Origin: Hirschia sp964351655 | Lineage (GTDB): Bacteria > Pseudomonadota > Alphaproteobacteria > Caulobacterales > Hyphomonadaceae | Direction: 5' to 3' | DNA: 64,000 nucleotides | Assembly (NCBI GenBank): GCA_964351655.1 | Contig: CAYGPD010000001.1 | Span: forward strand, 1-64,000 | Part shown: one piece after another, positions 1-8,463 of the stretch | Layout: each line of letters starts with the position of its first letter | Position numbering within the stretch: the first letter of the stretch is position 1 | The notes under the pieces: model-generated | Seen by the model: the letters and a program-made list of their open reading frames with translations, nothing else | Database searches by the model: none | Told to the model about the DNA's origin: nothing | Program-made: the position numbers and the translations under genes

Positions 1-40
1 TTTTGATTAGCTCAGCTTTACGCTCAACAGTAATCGACAT
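1..40 (-). CDS. rpsO: 30S ribosomal protein S15, N-terminal fragment
   Basis: Only the first 13 codons are inside the window; the gene runs off the left edge. They read MSITVERKAELIK, which matches the usual start of alphaproteobacterial S15 proteins. S15 binds 16S rRNA early in 30S assembly. The start lies 4 nt downstream of the truB stop codon, the classical truB-rpsO order, so the two are probably co-transcribed. The call rests on a short peptide plus gene order. Confidence 0.8.
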   Translation of the reverse strand, partial: MSITVERKAELIK

Positions 41-44
41 CGTG

Positions 45-1007
45 TTACTCCGTATCAAAATTAAAAACACGGACCGGAATGAACCGTCCCGCACGAACTT
101 CGCCAAGAGCGACTGCTTTTTCACCTTCTTTTGCTAATGCGATCCGAGATGCATCTTCCCCGTTTACAATACGAGGGCGACGCTTTTCTTTGAAAGCTTC
201 AACCAAGTGAGGCAAAAGAACGATTTCGCGGCCTTGCCTTAGTTTTGAGGCGTCTTCCCGATTAATGGCCAGCGCCGGGATGTCGTCCAGCGCGGTCTCA
301 ATCGGGACCAATTGACCCTCAAGTGCATCTCTATCGCCGATTTCGACGAACTTTTCTAGTGTTATTGACGATTCTTCGCAAAAACTTCCAACACGAGTCC
401 GTCTTAACGCTGCAACATGCCCTTCCACACCCAGTTTATCGCATATATCGCGGGCTAATGCGCGGATATAAAAGCCTTTGCCACTGGTCACAGAAATAAC
501 GGCAAGGTCCTCTGAGGGGCAATTTTCCAGAGTGGCAGAATAGAGGTGGACTTTTCTGGCGTTAAGTTCGACCGTTTCGCCATCTCTTGCAAGATCATAG
601 GCGCGTTCACCATTGACCTTAATGGCGGAGAATTGAGGCGGAATTTGTTCTATCTCTCCTACAAAGGAGGAGAGTGCCTGTTCTATCTGTTCAGGGGTAG
701 GGCGTGCGTCAGAGGTGGCGGTGATGTCACCCTCTCTATCTTGTGTGGTTGTTGAACTACCAAACCGAATGGTGAAGCGATAATCTTTGTCGGCATCCAT
801 CACATAAGGAACAGTTTTTGTTGCTTCGCCAAATGCGATTGGCAAAATGCCTGAGGCGAGGGGATCTAATGTTCCACCATGGCCAGCCTTCTGCGCATTG
901 AGTTGCCAGCGGGTTTTTCCAACTGCCTGGGTTGAGGTGATGTTTTCAGGTTTATCCAGAACAAGCCATCCGTGGACCGGTTGGCCTTTTTTGCGTTTAC
1001 GTCCCAT
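45..1007 (-). CDS. truB: tRNA pseudouridine(55) synthase TruB
   Basis: TruB converts U55 of the tRNA T-loop to pseudouridine. The 320-residue product has the family opening GRKRKKGQPVHGWLVLDKP and the catalytic block GHGGTLDPLASG, with the nucleophilic Asp at residue 48. A further in-frame ATG six codons upstream (1025) exists, but the ATG at 1007 is preceded by GGAG at good spacing and gives the usual family N-terminus, so I chose it. Downstream it abuts rpsO (4-nt gap). Upstream, about 210 nt separate it from rbfA, and that gap holds a small lipoprotein ORF. A housekeeping gene of typical length. Confidence 0.95.
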   Translation of the reverse strand: MGRKRKKGQPVHGWLVLDKPENITSTQAVGKTRWQLNAQKAGHGGTLDPLASGILPIAFGEATKTVPYVMDADKDYRFTIRFGSSTTTQDREGDITATSDARPTPEQIEQALSSFVGEIEQIPPQFSAIKVNGERAYDLARDGETVELNARKVHLYSATLENCPSEDLAVISVTSGKGFYIRALARDICDKLGVEGHVAALRRTRVGSFCEESSITLEKFVEIGDRDALEGQLVPIETALDDIPALAINREDASKLRQGREIVLLPHLVEAFKEKRRPRIVNGEDASRIALAKEGEKAVALGEVRAGRFIPVRVFNFDTE

Positions 1008-1125
1008 GGGAATCTCCAATGCCATTCTGACGGCTTGGACGCCAGAGTGGGGGTATTATTTCTGCATGATAAAAAGCATGTCGGGTAGGACATGGTTTGC
1101 GTGGTATCTCAGGAATATATGATTT

Positions 1126-1245
1126 TTATTTACTGTGTCCGTAAGTAAGCAAAATACTTTGTTCTATCGGAGCCGTTGCGCAAGCTGTGAGTGTTGCCAG
1201 CAAAATCACAAATAAAGCACTACATATTGTTTTCTGGTTCATCAT
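1126..1245 (-). CDS. putative 39-aa small lipoprotein overlapping rbfA
   Basis: Not a recognised family. The minus strand encodes MMNQKTICSALFVILL followed by ATLTACATAP, that is, a basic start, a hydrophobic core and a lipobox (LTAC), then a mature part of about 20 residues ending at a TAA stop. Either of two adjacent ATGs (1245 or 1242) could start it; only a weak purine-rich AGAAAAG precedes them. The first codons overlap the 3' end of rbfA in another frame, while most of the signal peptide and all of the mature part lie in otherwise empty sequence. The gene sits between rbfA and truB and would be read from the same transcript. The architecture resembles entericidin-size lipopeptides, but no function can be assigned. 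Confidence 0.45.
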   Translation of the reverse strand: MMNQKTICSALFVILLATLTACATAPIEQSILLTYGHSK

Positions 1246-1651
1246 TGTCTTTTCTATAAAGGTCACGTGCGACCTCTGGTGACGCCAATAGTTTACCAAT
1301 TCTACCAGCCTCTTCGTAGGATTCGTCTGGCAAAAACCGTAATTGCGGCGTAAATTTCATTTCGATCTCTTTTCCAAGATGACCTCTCAGAAAACTACTA
1401 GCACGATTTAGTCCGTGCACGACCTTTTCTTGTGCAATTTTATCTCCGCCCAACGGTGCAACAAAACAAGACGCGTGCTTCAGGTCTGGAGACACACGAA
1501 TTTCAGATACAGTTACAGATACACCGGAGAGATCAGGGTCAGCAAATTCTTCACGCGCGAGTATATCTACCAGAGCGTGACGGATAAGTTCTCCAGCGCG
1601 CAATTGGCGTTGAGATGGTCCCTTAGAGGCATTGAATTTACGTTTAGACAT
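1220..1651 (-). CDS. rbfA: 30S ribosome-binding factor RbfA
   Basis: RbfA binds the immature 30S subunit near helix 1/44 of 16S rRNA and helps late maturation, particularly in the cold. The 143-residue product has the N-terminal SQRQLRAGELIRHALVDIL helix, the KH-like core with VSVTVSEIRVSPDLKHASCFV, and FTPQLRFLPDESYEEA near the C-terminus, all characteristic. It belongs to the nusA-infB-rbfA-truB-rpsO neighbourhood, but here a YcxB-like membrane gene separates it from infB by 33 nt on its upstream side. Its last codons overlap a candidate small lipoprotein gene in another frame. Confidence 0.95.
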   Translation of the reverse strand: MSKRKFNASKGPSQRQLRAGELIRHALVDILAREEFADPDLSGVSVTVSEIRVSPDLKHASCFVAPLGGDKIAQEKVVHGLNRASSFLRGHLGKEIEMKFTPQLRFLPDESYEEAGRIGKLLASPEVARDLYRKDNDEPENNM

Positions 1652-1683
1652 TTAAGGACCTTTCTAGCAAAAGAGTTTGCGTT

Positions 1684-2274
1684 CTATCTGACTTTGAGTG
1701 GGGGCGGTCTCAAGGCAGCCACTTTACGGGCTGCTTCCATCATCTGTTCATGGCTATCAAACCAATCAACAGGCATGAAAAAGTCGTTTGCGCCTTCTAC
1801 TATAAAGGCGATGTAGTGCTTTGTTGTGCGAATGTCTACTATTGCAGACCAATCTAACTGGGTTGTGATGTGTTTTCGCTTTATGAGAATACGTGATCTA
1901 TCGATATTAAAATCAAACGATTGGGTTGTTTCATCATCTCTTCCATCACGATCTCTCGTGGCAAGGCGGGTAAAGATTAAAAACCAAGAGAGACCGGCGC
2001 TGGCTGCAAAAATAGTTGAAAGAAGATAAACCCAATAAGGGGTTACGTTATATTGGCTGAAGAAATTTTCAAAAAGCTGTAAAGTCGCTGCAGAAATAAC
2101 CGGTGCTACCACACCGGCATAATATAAAGTTGTTGGCCCAAAACCTGACGTGCGCCTTGCTTTGATAAAACGCTTAAGCTGTTTGGGCGATATATGACCC
2201 GCTCTTGAAATATTGTCGCGATATGAAAGGTCGTCCCCAAGTGCATTATTTGGGCGATATGGCGCTTCTGTCAT
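1684..2274 (-). CDS. YcxB-like membrane protein inserted between infB and rbfA
   Basis: A 196-residue protein with a polar N-terminus (about 60 residues), two predicted membrane segments (around TLYYAGVVAPVISAATLQLF and VYLLSTIFAASAGLSWFLIF), and a C-terminal cytosolic part. That part follows the YcxB-like pattern: a beta-rich stretch with DRSRILIKRKHITTQLDWSAIVDI, a central tract, then FFMPVDWF. Function in this family is unknown. A TTG codon six residues upstream (2292) could also start translation; the ATG at 2274 is preferred. It lies downstream of the infB terminator and 33 nt upstream of rbfA, so it probably has its own promoter in 2275-2385 and may now drive rbfA. Interruption of infB-rbfA is unusual. 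Confidence 0.7.
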   Translation of the reverse strand: MTEAPYRPNNALGDDLSYRDNISRAGHISPKQLKRFIKARRTSGFGPTTLYYAGVVAPVISAATLQLFENFFSQYNVTPYWVYLLSTIFAASAGLSWFLIFTRLATRDRDGRDDETTQSFDFNIDRSRILIKRKHITTQLDWSAIVDIRTTKHYIAFIVEGANDFFMPVDWFDSHEQMMEAARKVAALRPPPLKVR

Positions 2275-2385
2275 GGGAGGCTCGCTGTTCAAAATCGGGT
2301 CTTAAAATGCTCAGAATGCCACTATAAACAATATCACCTGAATAATTCGTTGTCTGTTTTAAGTATTGCGGGTCGATTTAAATAA

Positions 2386-2417
2386 AAAGACCGACACTCT
2401 TGAGAGTATCGGTCTTT
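2386..2417 (-). terminator. rho-independent terminator after infB
   Basis: Inverted repeat with arms AAAGACCGA and TCGGTCTTT, an inner ACTCT/AGAGT extension and a very short loop. On the minus strand it is followed by a T-rich run, so it should end the rimP-nusA-ylxR-infB transcript just past the infB stop at 2441. Because of the A-rich opposite side it could also act weakly in the other direction. It separates infB from the YcxB-like gene and rbfA. Confidence 0.8.
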
Positions 2418-2440
2418 TGAATTTGCGTGATGAAATCAGT

Positions 2441-5119
2441 CTATGCCAGTGAGCGTTCGATCAATTCAACTTTGAAACACTCAATCTGGTCATCATTTTT
2501 GATGTCCTGATATCCAATGAAGCCCATACCACATTCCATACCGGACTTAACTTCAGAGACTTCGTCTTTAAAGCGTTTCAATGTGGAGAGCTCGCCTTCA
2601 TGAATTACGATGTTGTCACGTAGCAAACGCACACCACAGCCGCGTTTAACAACACCCTCTGTGATAAGACACCCAGCAACTTTTCCAAGTTTTGAAATGT
2701 CGAATACTTGAAGCACTTTTGCGTATCCAAGGAATGTTTCGCGACGCTCTGGAGCCAACATGCCAGAAAGAGTAGCTTTTACGTCATCAATTAATTGATA
2801 GATAATTGAATAATAACGAATTTCTACGCCTTCTTTTTCTGCAAGTGCAAGCGCTTGTTTGTTTGCACGTACGTTAAAGGCAATGATTGGCGCTTGAGAA
2901 GCTTTCGCTAGTAGGATGTCACTTTCAGAAATTCCACCAACAGCACCGTATACTACGCGTGCTTTGACTTCTTCGGTAGAAAGCGTGTCCAGTGAGTGTG
3001 TAATGGCTTCAATAGAGCCTTGTACATCACCTTTAACAACCAATAGAGCTTCTTTAGCCTGTTCGGTTACAACACCATCTTTTAGACGCGCAAGCATGTG
3101 CTCAAGAGATGCGCGTGCACCTGGAGCAGACGCAGCTTTGTTCTTGATCATACGTTGACGGTAAGCAGTGATTTCACGTGCACGAGACTCGTTCTCGACG
3201 ACAACGAATTGGTCGCCAGGAGAAGGTGGCCCATCAAGTCCAAGGATTTCGGCTGGACGAGTTGGTCCTGCTTTATCCATTTGTTGATTGCGTTCGTTCA
3301 CAAGTGCACGAACCTTACCCCATTGTCCGCCTGCAACGACGATGTCACCGCGCTTCAAAGTACCACGTTGAACAAGGACAGTTGCAACAGGGCCGCGTCC
3401 TTTATCCAATTTGGACTCGATAACAGTACCATCAGCTTCACGATCTGGGTTAGCTTTCAATTCAAGCATTTCTGCTTGCATAGAAATAGCTTCCGTCAGC
3501 TCTGTGAGGCCAGTCTTTTTCAGTGCAGATACGTTGATAGCTTGAACATCTCCGCCCATGGCTTCAACTTGAACATCATATTGTAGGAGTTCAGTTAGAA
3601 CCTTGGTTGGGTCAGCATCGACTTTATCCATTTTGTTGACAGCGATGATGATTGGAACGTCAGCCGCTTTCGCATGCTTAATGGCTTCGATTGTTTGAGG
3701 CATAACACCGTCATCAACCGCAACAACAACAATCACAATATCAGTGACATTTGCACCACGTGCGCGCATTGCAGAGAATGCAGCGTGACCGGGTGTATCA
3801 AGGAATGTGATTTTTTCGCCTGACTTCACTTTTACTTGGTATGCACCAATGTGTTGCGTGATTCCACCAGCTTCACCACCAACCACATCTGTTTGACGCA
3901 ATGCGTCCAGTAGTGATGTTTTACCGTGGTCAACGTGACCCATGATTGTCACCACAGGTGGGCGAGTTTTCATGTCTTCATCAATGTCAGCTGGTCCTTC
4001 AAGACCAATCTCAACGTCTGATTCAGAAACACGTTTAATTGTGTGTCCAAACTCTTCTACGATCAATTCTGCTGTATCAACATCTAGAGTATCGATACCA
4101 CGGATCATCTCGCCTTGCTGCATCATGAATTTCACAACGTCAGCAACACGTTCTTTCATACGGTTTGCAAGTTCTTGAACTGTAATCGTTTCAGGCACAG
4201 TTACTTCACGAGACTGTTTTTCAGTCTCTTGCTTGCCCATTTTCATGCGGCGTTCGCGTTCTTTTTGCTTCGCACGATTGTAAGAAGCAAGTGAACGTTG
4301 ACGATCTTCATCTGCACCGAGGGCAGTTGTGATTGTCAATTTACCTTGACGGCGTTTAGGTTGGCTGCGGCGTGATGGAGCAGGTTTGTTGCGATCATCA
4401 CTTTGTTCTTCACCAACTGGACGCGCTTTTTTGATACGACCACCTAGCTCTGACAATGTATCAGGATCAGGTGGAGGACCTTCACCCTGAATTTCTGCAG
4501 GCTTAGAGCTTGGCTTATCAGGTTTGGTAATACGTTTTTCACGTTTTTGCTGAGGTGTCTCAGCTTTGGCACTGACGTCTGCGCCCGCTTTTTTGCGTTC
4601 GGCTGCTTCGAGGGCTTCTTCCTCAGCAGCTTTACGTGCATCGATTTCAGCTTGCTTACGCGCTGCTTCTTCAGCTCTGCGGCGTTCATCGGCTTCTTCG
4701 CGCTCTTTTGCTTCAGCGTCGAGAGATTTGGCTTTTTCGTTGCGCAGTTTTTGCGCAGCTTCCATCGTCTCGCGTTCAGCCTTACGCTTTTCTTCGTCAG
4801 CTTTACGCTTAGAGAGGGCAGCTTGACGTGCTCTTAGCTCTTCTTCCGATAGTCCAAGTTTACGCGCTGCAGCAGCTGCTGCAGACATCGGTTTTCCGCC
4901 TTTTGAAGGTGCGCCACCCGGACGGGAATTATTATTAGGTACAACTACACGCTTTTTCTTTTTGGTTTCAACGACCACTTGTTTGGACCGTCCGTGAGAA
5001 AAGCTCTGCTTAACCGTGCCACCTGCCGCACCACCAGACACAGTCAGGGGTTTGCGACCGGCTGGTGCGCCGTTAGCATTGGAGTTGTTATTGTTCTGCG
5101 CGTCTTTAGTGTCGCTCAT
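2441..5119 (-). CDS. infB: translation initiation factor IF-2
   Basis: GTPase that places initiator fMet-tRNA on the 30S subunit and promotes subunit joining. The 892-residue protein has an Asn/Gly-rich N-terminus and a long Ala/Glu/Arg/Lys charged helix at roughly residues 85-190. An IF2_N segment (TVPETITVQELANRMKERV) follows. The GTPase core has G1 GHVDHGKTS near residue 395, DTPGHAAFSAMRARG and the G4 motif NKMDK, and the C-terminal fMet-tRNA-binding beta-barrel follows. The length fits the long alphaproteobacterial form. It follows the YlxR/L7Ae gene with a 54-nt gap and is closed by the hairpin at 2386-2417. Confidence 0.97.
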   Translation of the reverse strand: MSDTKDAQNNNNSNANGAPAGRKPLTVSGGAAGGTVKQSFSHGRSKQVVVETKKKKRVVVPNNNSRPGGAPSKGGKPMSAAAAAARKLGLSEEELRARQAALSKRKADEEKRKAERETMEAAQKLRNEKAKSLDAEAKEREEADERRRAEEAARKQAEIDARKAAEEEALEAAERKKAGADVSAKAETPQQKREKRITKPDKPSSKPAEIQGEGPPPDPDTLSELGGRIKKARPVGEEQSDDRNKPAPSRRSQPKRRQGKLTITTALGADEDRQRSLASYNRAKQKERERRMKMGKQETEKQSREVTVPETITVQELANRMKERVADVVKFMMQQGEMIRGIDTLDVDTAELIVEEFGHTIKRVSESDVEIGLEGPADIDEDMKTRPPVVTIMGHVDHGKTSLLDALRQTDVVGGEAGGITQHIGAYQVKVKSGEKITFLDTPGHAAFSAMRARGANVTDIVIVVVAVDDGVMPQTIEAIKHAKAADVPIIIAVNKMDKVDADPTKVLTELLQYDVQVEAMGGDVQAINVSALKKTGLTELTEAISMQAEMLELKANPDREADGTVIESKLDKGRGPVATVLVQRGTLKRGDIVVAGGQWGKVRALVNERNQQMDKAGPTRPAEILGLDGPPSPGDQFVVVENESRAREITAYRQRMIKNKAASAPGARASLEHMLARLKDGVVTEQAKEALLVVKGDVQGSIEAITHSLDTLSTEEVKARVVYGAVGGISESDILLAKASQAPIIAFNVRANKQALALAEKEGVEIRYYSIIYQLIDDVKATLSGMLAPERRETFLGYAKVLQVFDISKLGKVAGCLITEGVVKRGCGVRLLRDNIVIHEGELSTLKRFKDEVSEVKSGMECGMGFIGYQDIKNDDQIECFKVELIERSLA

Positions 5120-5173
5120 GCAAGTTCTTCATGTTGTGGCCGACTCGACAATTCGCTACGACCTTTAATTCAA

Positions 5174-5914
5174 TTAAACCGCCAAAGACATCCAGTCTGA
5201 CGGGCGCAACGGGCGGAAACCACCCAATCGCTCTACCTCAATGATCCAATTACGGGCGGATCGACCCTCTTTAACGATAGCGTGTATCACACGCTCCCGC
5301 CCTAAGGCCATGCCCAATTCCTCAGAAGTGAAACATCCGATGATTTTCGGTTGTTCCTCAACGTCGTCGTCGCCAAATACTGCTTTGGCAAGAGAAAGTA
5401 TTTTCTTTCGGCCATCGCTAGCGCCATCCAAGGCTTCAATCAAGCAAGAAGGTTCAGAAAGTCGAATTTCTTCTCTAACTTGGTCAAATCCTAAGATAAG
5501 GTCTCCAGAGCGTTTTGCGAACCCCAAAAGGTCAAGACATCGACGAAACAACAATTGGTGTGTCTGTTCGGTCAATGCAATGTCGGTTTGCACAGATTGC
5601 TTAAAGGCTCTGGAAAAAGCTTTTTTAGATATGGCCATATCAATGGCTTCCGTTGATGCCGTGATCCATGCACCACGCCCCGGAAGGCAATTGGCAACAT
5701 CGGGTGTCACGACATTATCAGGAGACACCACAAATCTCACCATAGCAGATTGTGGAAGGCTTGTCCCTGTCGAAATGCAACGGCGCATAGGATCCGTCAG
5801 CCCACCCGCTTTTTTCTTGGGTGGGCCGTTGTCGGTTCCTAAATCAATGTCATCGCCAGACTTTAAGTCTGGTTTGATATCATTCGTCTGTGTCGGGGGC
5901 AGGTTCTGAGTCAT
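5174..5914 (-). CDS. YlxR (DUF448)-L7Ae-like RNA-binding protein
   Basis: 246-residue two-domain protein found between nusA and infB in many alphaproteobacteria. Residues from about 40 to 115 form a YlxR/DUF448 domain: MRRCISTGTSLPQ, VRFVVSPDNVVTPD and the signature LPGRGAWI. From about residue 120 an L7Ae/L30e-like RNA-binding segment follows (LLGFAKRSGDLILGFDQV and IIGCFTSEELGMALGRERVI). YlxR proteins are thought to bind RNA and affect rRNA or RNase P functions; the exact role here is not shown. The start overlaps the last 35 nt of nusA and has a good GGAGGGC ribosome-binding site, implying translational coupling to nusA. Confidence 0.88.
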   Translation of the reverse strand: MTQNLPPTQTNDIKPDLKSGDDIDLGTDNGPPKKKAGGLTDPMRRCISTGTSLPQSAMVRFVVSPDNVVTPDVANCLPGRGAWITASTEAIDMAISKKAFSRAFKQSVQTDIALTEQTHQLLFRRCLDLLGFAKRSGDLILGFDQVREEIRLSEPSCLIEALDGASDGRKKILSLAKAVFGDDDVEEQPKIIGCFTSEELGMALGRERVIHAIVKEGRSARNWIIEVERLGGFRPLRPSDWMSLAV

Positions 5915-7598
5915 CAGATGTGCCCTCCGAGCTTAGGAAAGCAGCTTCAGCCGCTTCTAGATTTCCGAGTTCGCCTTCAAAAGCGGCTTCTGCGGCTTCA
6001 AGTTCGGCAGCACGTTTTGCAAGTTCAGCTTCAAGAACTTCCGCTTCTACCCAACCAGCTGTTACACGGGCACGTAGAATGAAGAGCTCAGCTGCATCAC
6101 GTGTCATTTCACCTTTGACCAATAGCCCAGGCTGCCAGCGTTGCTTGCCACGAGAATCTGGTTCTTTCCAACCAATAAGGTCGTCGGGAACCAATCCTGC
6201 GAGATCATCAATTGTTTTGATACCTTCGTCACCAAAGCGCACCGCCATCACAGCCGTTACACCATCCATGAAGGCAACTTCATCAGTTACACCAAGGTCT
6301 TTACGTTTCTTGTCCATCGCAGCTGCAAGCAGCTCTAGATATTCAAGCGCACGTGCCTGCAATTCTTGAGCGACTGCTTCGTCAAAACCATCAACACTCG
6401 CGAAGTCGTCTATGTCAACATAGGCGATTTCTTCAATTGTTTCAAAGCCTTCTGACGCAAGCAATTGTGCAAGCATTTCATCAGCGTCAAGTGCGCGCAT
6501 AAAGAGTGCAGTACGCTCTTGGAATTCTTTCTGACGACGCTCAGAGTCTTGAGCTTCAGTTGTAAGGTCAATTTGCCAACCTGTAAGCTGAGATGCCAAA
6601 CGAACGTTTTGACCACGACGACCGATTGCAAGTGGGAATTGGCTTTCCTCAACAACAACCTCAACGCGGCCTTCATCCTCATCGACAACCACTTTAGAAA
6701 CTTCAGCAGGTTGAAGGGCGTTTACAATGAATGTTGCTTCGTCATCTGACCAAGGAATAATATCGATTTTTTCGCCTTGAAGCTCAGACACAACTGCTTG
6801 CACACGTGCACCGCGCATACCCACACATGCTCCAACAGGATCTACTGAAGCATCATGTGACAATACACCGATTTTTGCGCGTGAGCCTGGGTCACGTGAA
6901 CAGGCTTTAATTTCGATAACACCTTCGTAAACTTCTGGCACTTCTTGTGAAAAGAGGGCGACCATGAAGCTAGGGTGTGCACGAGAAAGGAAGAGTTGTG
7001 GGCCTTTAGGCTCGCGAGATACTTTATAAAGAATAGCGCGAACACGATCACCAGGGTTCAGGTTTTCACGTGGTAAACCATCATTACGACGAATAATTCC
7101 TTCACCGCGACCAAGATCAACAATAATGTTGCCGTGCTCGACACGCTTTACCAGACCATTGATAATTTGGCCTTCTTTATCTTTAAACTCATCATATTGG
7201 CGTTCGCGCTCTGCTTCGCGAACTTTACCAGTGATGACTTGTTTTGCTGTCTGTGCTGCAACACGTCCAAACTCAAAAGGAGGAAGAATTTCTGTAAACT
7301 CTGTACCAATTTCTGCGTTAGGGTCCATTTCACGACCTTCCTCTAAAGAGAGGTGGTGTGCAGGATCTTCAACTTCTTCAACAACAGTTTGAACACGTGT
7401 AATGGTTGTCTCACCTGACTTAGGATCGATTTTTACACGGATGTCGTGCTCCTGACCATAACGTGAACGAGCTGCCTTTTGAATAGCTTCTGCCATTGCA
7501 TCAAGAACAATCGTTTTATCGATTTGCTTCTCAGCTGCCAGAACGTTCGCAATTGCTAGGATTTCCAGCTTGTTCGCTGAAACGCCGATGGTGCTCAT
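5880..7598 (-). CDS. nusA: transcription termination/antitermination factor NusA
   Basis: NusA binds RNA polymerase and nascent RNA, controlling pausing, termination and antitermination. The 572-residue product has the N-terminal polymerase-binding domain, an S1 domain (GLVKRVEHGNIIVDLGRGEG) and KH1/KH2 (SHDASVDPVGACVGMRG; FPLAIGRRGQNVRLASQLTG). Acidic helix-hairpin repeats follow, and the Ala/Glu-rich C-terminal tail repeats LEAAEAAF. Its ATG shares one base with the rimP stop (TGATG), so it is coupled to rimP, and its 3' end overlaps the ylxR start. Typical for the class; nothing is missing. Confidence 0.97.
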   Translation of the reverse strand: MSTIGVSANKLEILAIANVLAAEKQIDKTIVLDAMAEAIQKAARSRYGQEHDIRVKIDPKSGETTITRVQTVVEEVEDPAHHLSLEEGREMDPNAEIGTEFTEILPPFEFGRVAAQTAKQVITGKVREAERERQYDEFKDKEGQIINGLVKRVEHGNIIVDLGRGEGIIRRNDGLPRENLNPGDRVRAILYKVSREPKGPQLFLSRAHPSFMVALFSQEVPEVYEGVIEIKACSRDPGSRAKIGVLSHDASVDPVGACVGMRGARVQAVVSELQGEKIDIIPWSDDEATFIVNALQPAEVSKVVVDEDEGRVEVVVEESQFPLAIGRRGQNVRLASQLTGWQIDLTTEAQDSERRQKEFQERTALFMRALDADEMLAQLLASEGFETIEEIAYVDIDDFASVDGFDEAVAQELQARALEYLELLAAAMDKKRKDLGVTDEVAFMDGVTAVMAVRFGDEGIKTIDDLAGLVPDDLIGWKEPDSRGKQRWQPGLLVKGEMTRDAAELFILRARVTAGWVEAEVLEAELAKRAAELEAAEAAFEGELGNLEAAEAAFLSSEGTSDDSEPAPDTDE

Positions 7599-8236
7599 CA
7601 GTCATCCTTTCTTTGTGCTGGGTCGTCTAACTGGTTGACGTCCGCATTGTTGTTTTCAGAAAAGTCGTCTTGGTTGTCAGTGTCGTCTGTTTCAGTATCT
7701 TCAAACTCGTCGAATTGATCTTCGTCCAAGTCGGGAGCCTGCCCACGAGATTGTGCATCTTCGATCAGTCGGTCATTCATTATTAATGACGCTTTGATCA
7801 TGTCGCTAATCGCGATATCGGCTTGTGATCCATCTTTAAGATCTAAGGAGACAATGCCGTTGGATTCGGCAGTTATCGCGCCTTGAAACCGCTTTCGACC
7901 ATTTATAGGCATGCCAACTTCGATACGGGCCTCATGAGTAAGCCAATTTGCGAAATCTTTTGCACGTGTAAGTGGGCGATCAATTCCAGGAGATGATACT
8001 TCTAAATTGTATTCAGAGTGAATAGGATCTTCAACATCAAGAATAGGACCAATAGCGCGGGATAGTTTAGCGCAATCTTCAACATCCATCGTACCGTCAG
8101 GCTTTTCAGCCATGATCTGAAGAATAGGCGTGTTGGCTCCCATCATTCTAATACGCACTATCTCTAGTCCGATGCTCGTAGCTTCGGGTTCTATAATATC
8201 AAGAATACGTTTTTCGATTTCAGATAAGGCGCGCAA
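7598..8236 (-). CDS. rimP: ribosome maturation factor RimP
   Basis: RimP is needed for 30S maturation. The 212-residue product has the N-terminal alpha/beta domain (EIVRIRMMGANTPILQIMAE), the core MDVEDCAKLSRAIGPILD and the hallmark YNLEVSSPGIDRPL. A long acidic tail (about the last 50 residues, many Asp/Glu/Asn) extends it beyond the E. coli size. No ATG or GTG is available between the upstream in-frame stop and this reading frame's conserved region, so a TTG at 8236 appears to be the start, which may lower expression. First gene of the rimP-nusA-ylxR-infB operon. Confidence 0.93.
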   Translation of the reverse strand: MRALSEIEKRILDIIEPEATSIGLEIVRIRMMGANTPILQIMAEKPDGTMDVEDCAKLSRAIGPILDVEDPIHSEYNLEVSSPGIDRPLTRAKDFANWLTHEARIEVGMPINGRKRFQGAITAESNGIVSLDLKDGSQADIAISDMIKASLIMNDRLIEDAQSRGQAPDLDEDQFDEFEDTETDDTDNQDDFSENNNADVNQLDDPAQRKDD

Positions 8237-8271
8237 GATATGTCCGATATTAAATTGTTGTCGTGTTTTAC

Positions 8272-8290
8272 AATATCAAAAAATGATATT
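8272..8290. promoter_or_regulatory. AT-rich dyad upstream of rimP
   Basis: Perfect arms AATATC and GATATT around an A-rich centre, about 35 nt upstream of the rimP start. It lies where the promoter or 5' leader of the rimP-nusA operon should be. It may be an operator, a leader hairpin or chance in AT-rich DNA; nothing here tells which. Confidence 0.25.
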
Positions 8291-8310
8291 TGAGGTGGCT
8301 TGGAACGAAA

Positions 8311-8340
8311 AGCGGCGGCCTAGTTGCCCGGGCCGCCGCT
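8311..8340 (-). terminator. strong GC-rich hairpin, minus-strand terminator
   Basis: Perfect 10-bp arms AGCGGCGGCC and GGCCGCCGCT around a 10-nt loop. On the minus strand it is followed by TTTTCG, so it would terminate transcription running toward rimP. No annotated minus-strand gene lies upstream (the next gene is on the plus strand), so it either ends a short unrecognised transcript from 8341-8587 or belongs to an eroded element. Confidence 0.6.
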
Positions 8341-8370
8341 GTTCAATTTCAGCTTTACATATCTCTTACG

Positions 8371-8463
8371 CTAGCTTGACGAGTTTGTCGAGTGCCAGAC
8401 CATTAGAAGTTTTTTGAGATTGGTTATCAGAACAATGTAGAGAAATTCGCGTTTTGCTTCAAA
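8371..8463 (-). pseudogene. possible transposase C-terminal remnant
   Basis: A 30-codon open stretch on the minus strand reads FEAKREFLYIVLITNLKKLL followed by a short tail and TAG. The pattern (KREF, then a hydrophobic run, then NLKKL) is like the C-terminal end of several DDE transposases of the IS5/IS1182 type. A TGA directly precedes it and no inverted repeats or catalytic DDE part remain. It ends about 30 nt before the hairpin at 8311-8340. The match is by eye over a very short segment, so this is a tentative reading. The rest of the 8237-8587 intergenic region holds the dyad, this stretch and the promoter of the next gene. Confidence 0.25.

Noticed and set aside
4444..4837. Long ORFs on several frames inside infB and nusA
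   Set aside because: They mirror the charged Ala/Glu/Lys/Arg repeats of the real genes in other frames and lack ribosome-binding sites and family signals.
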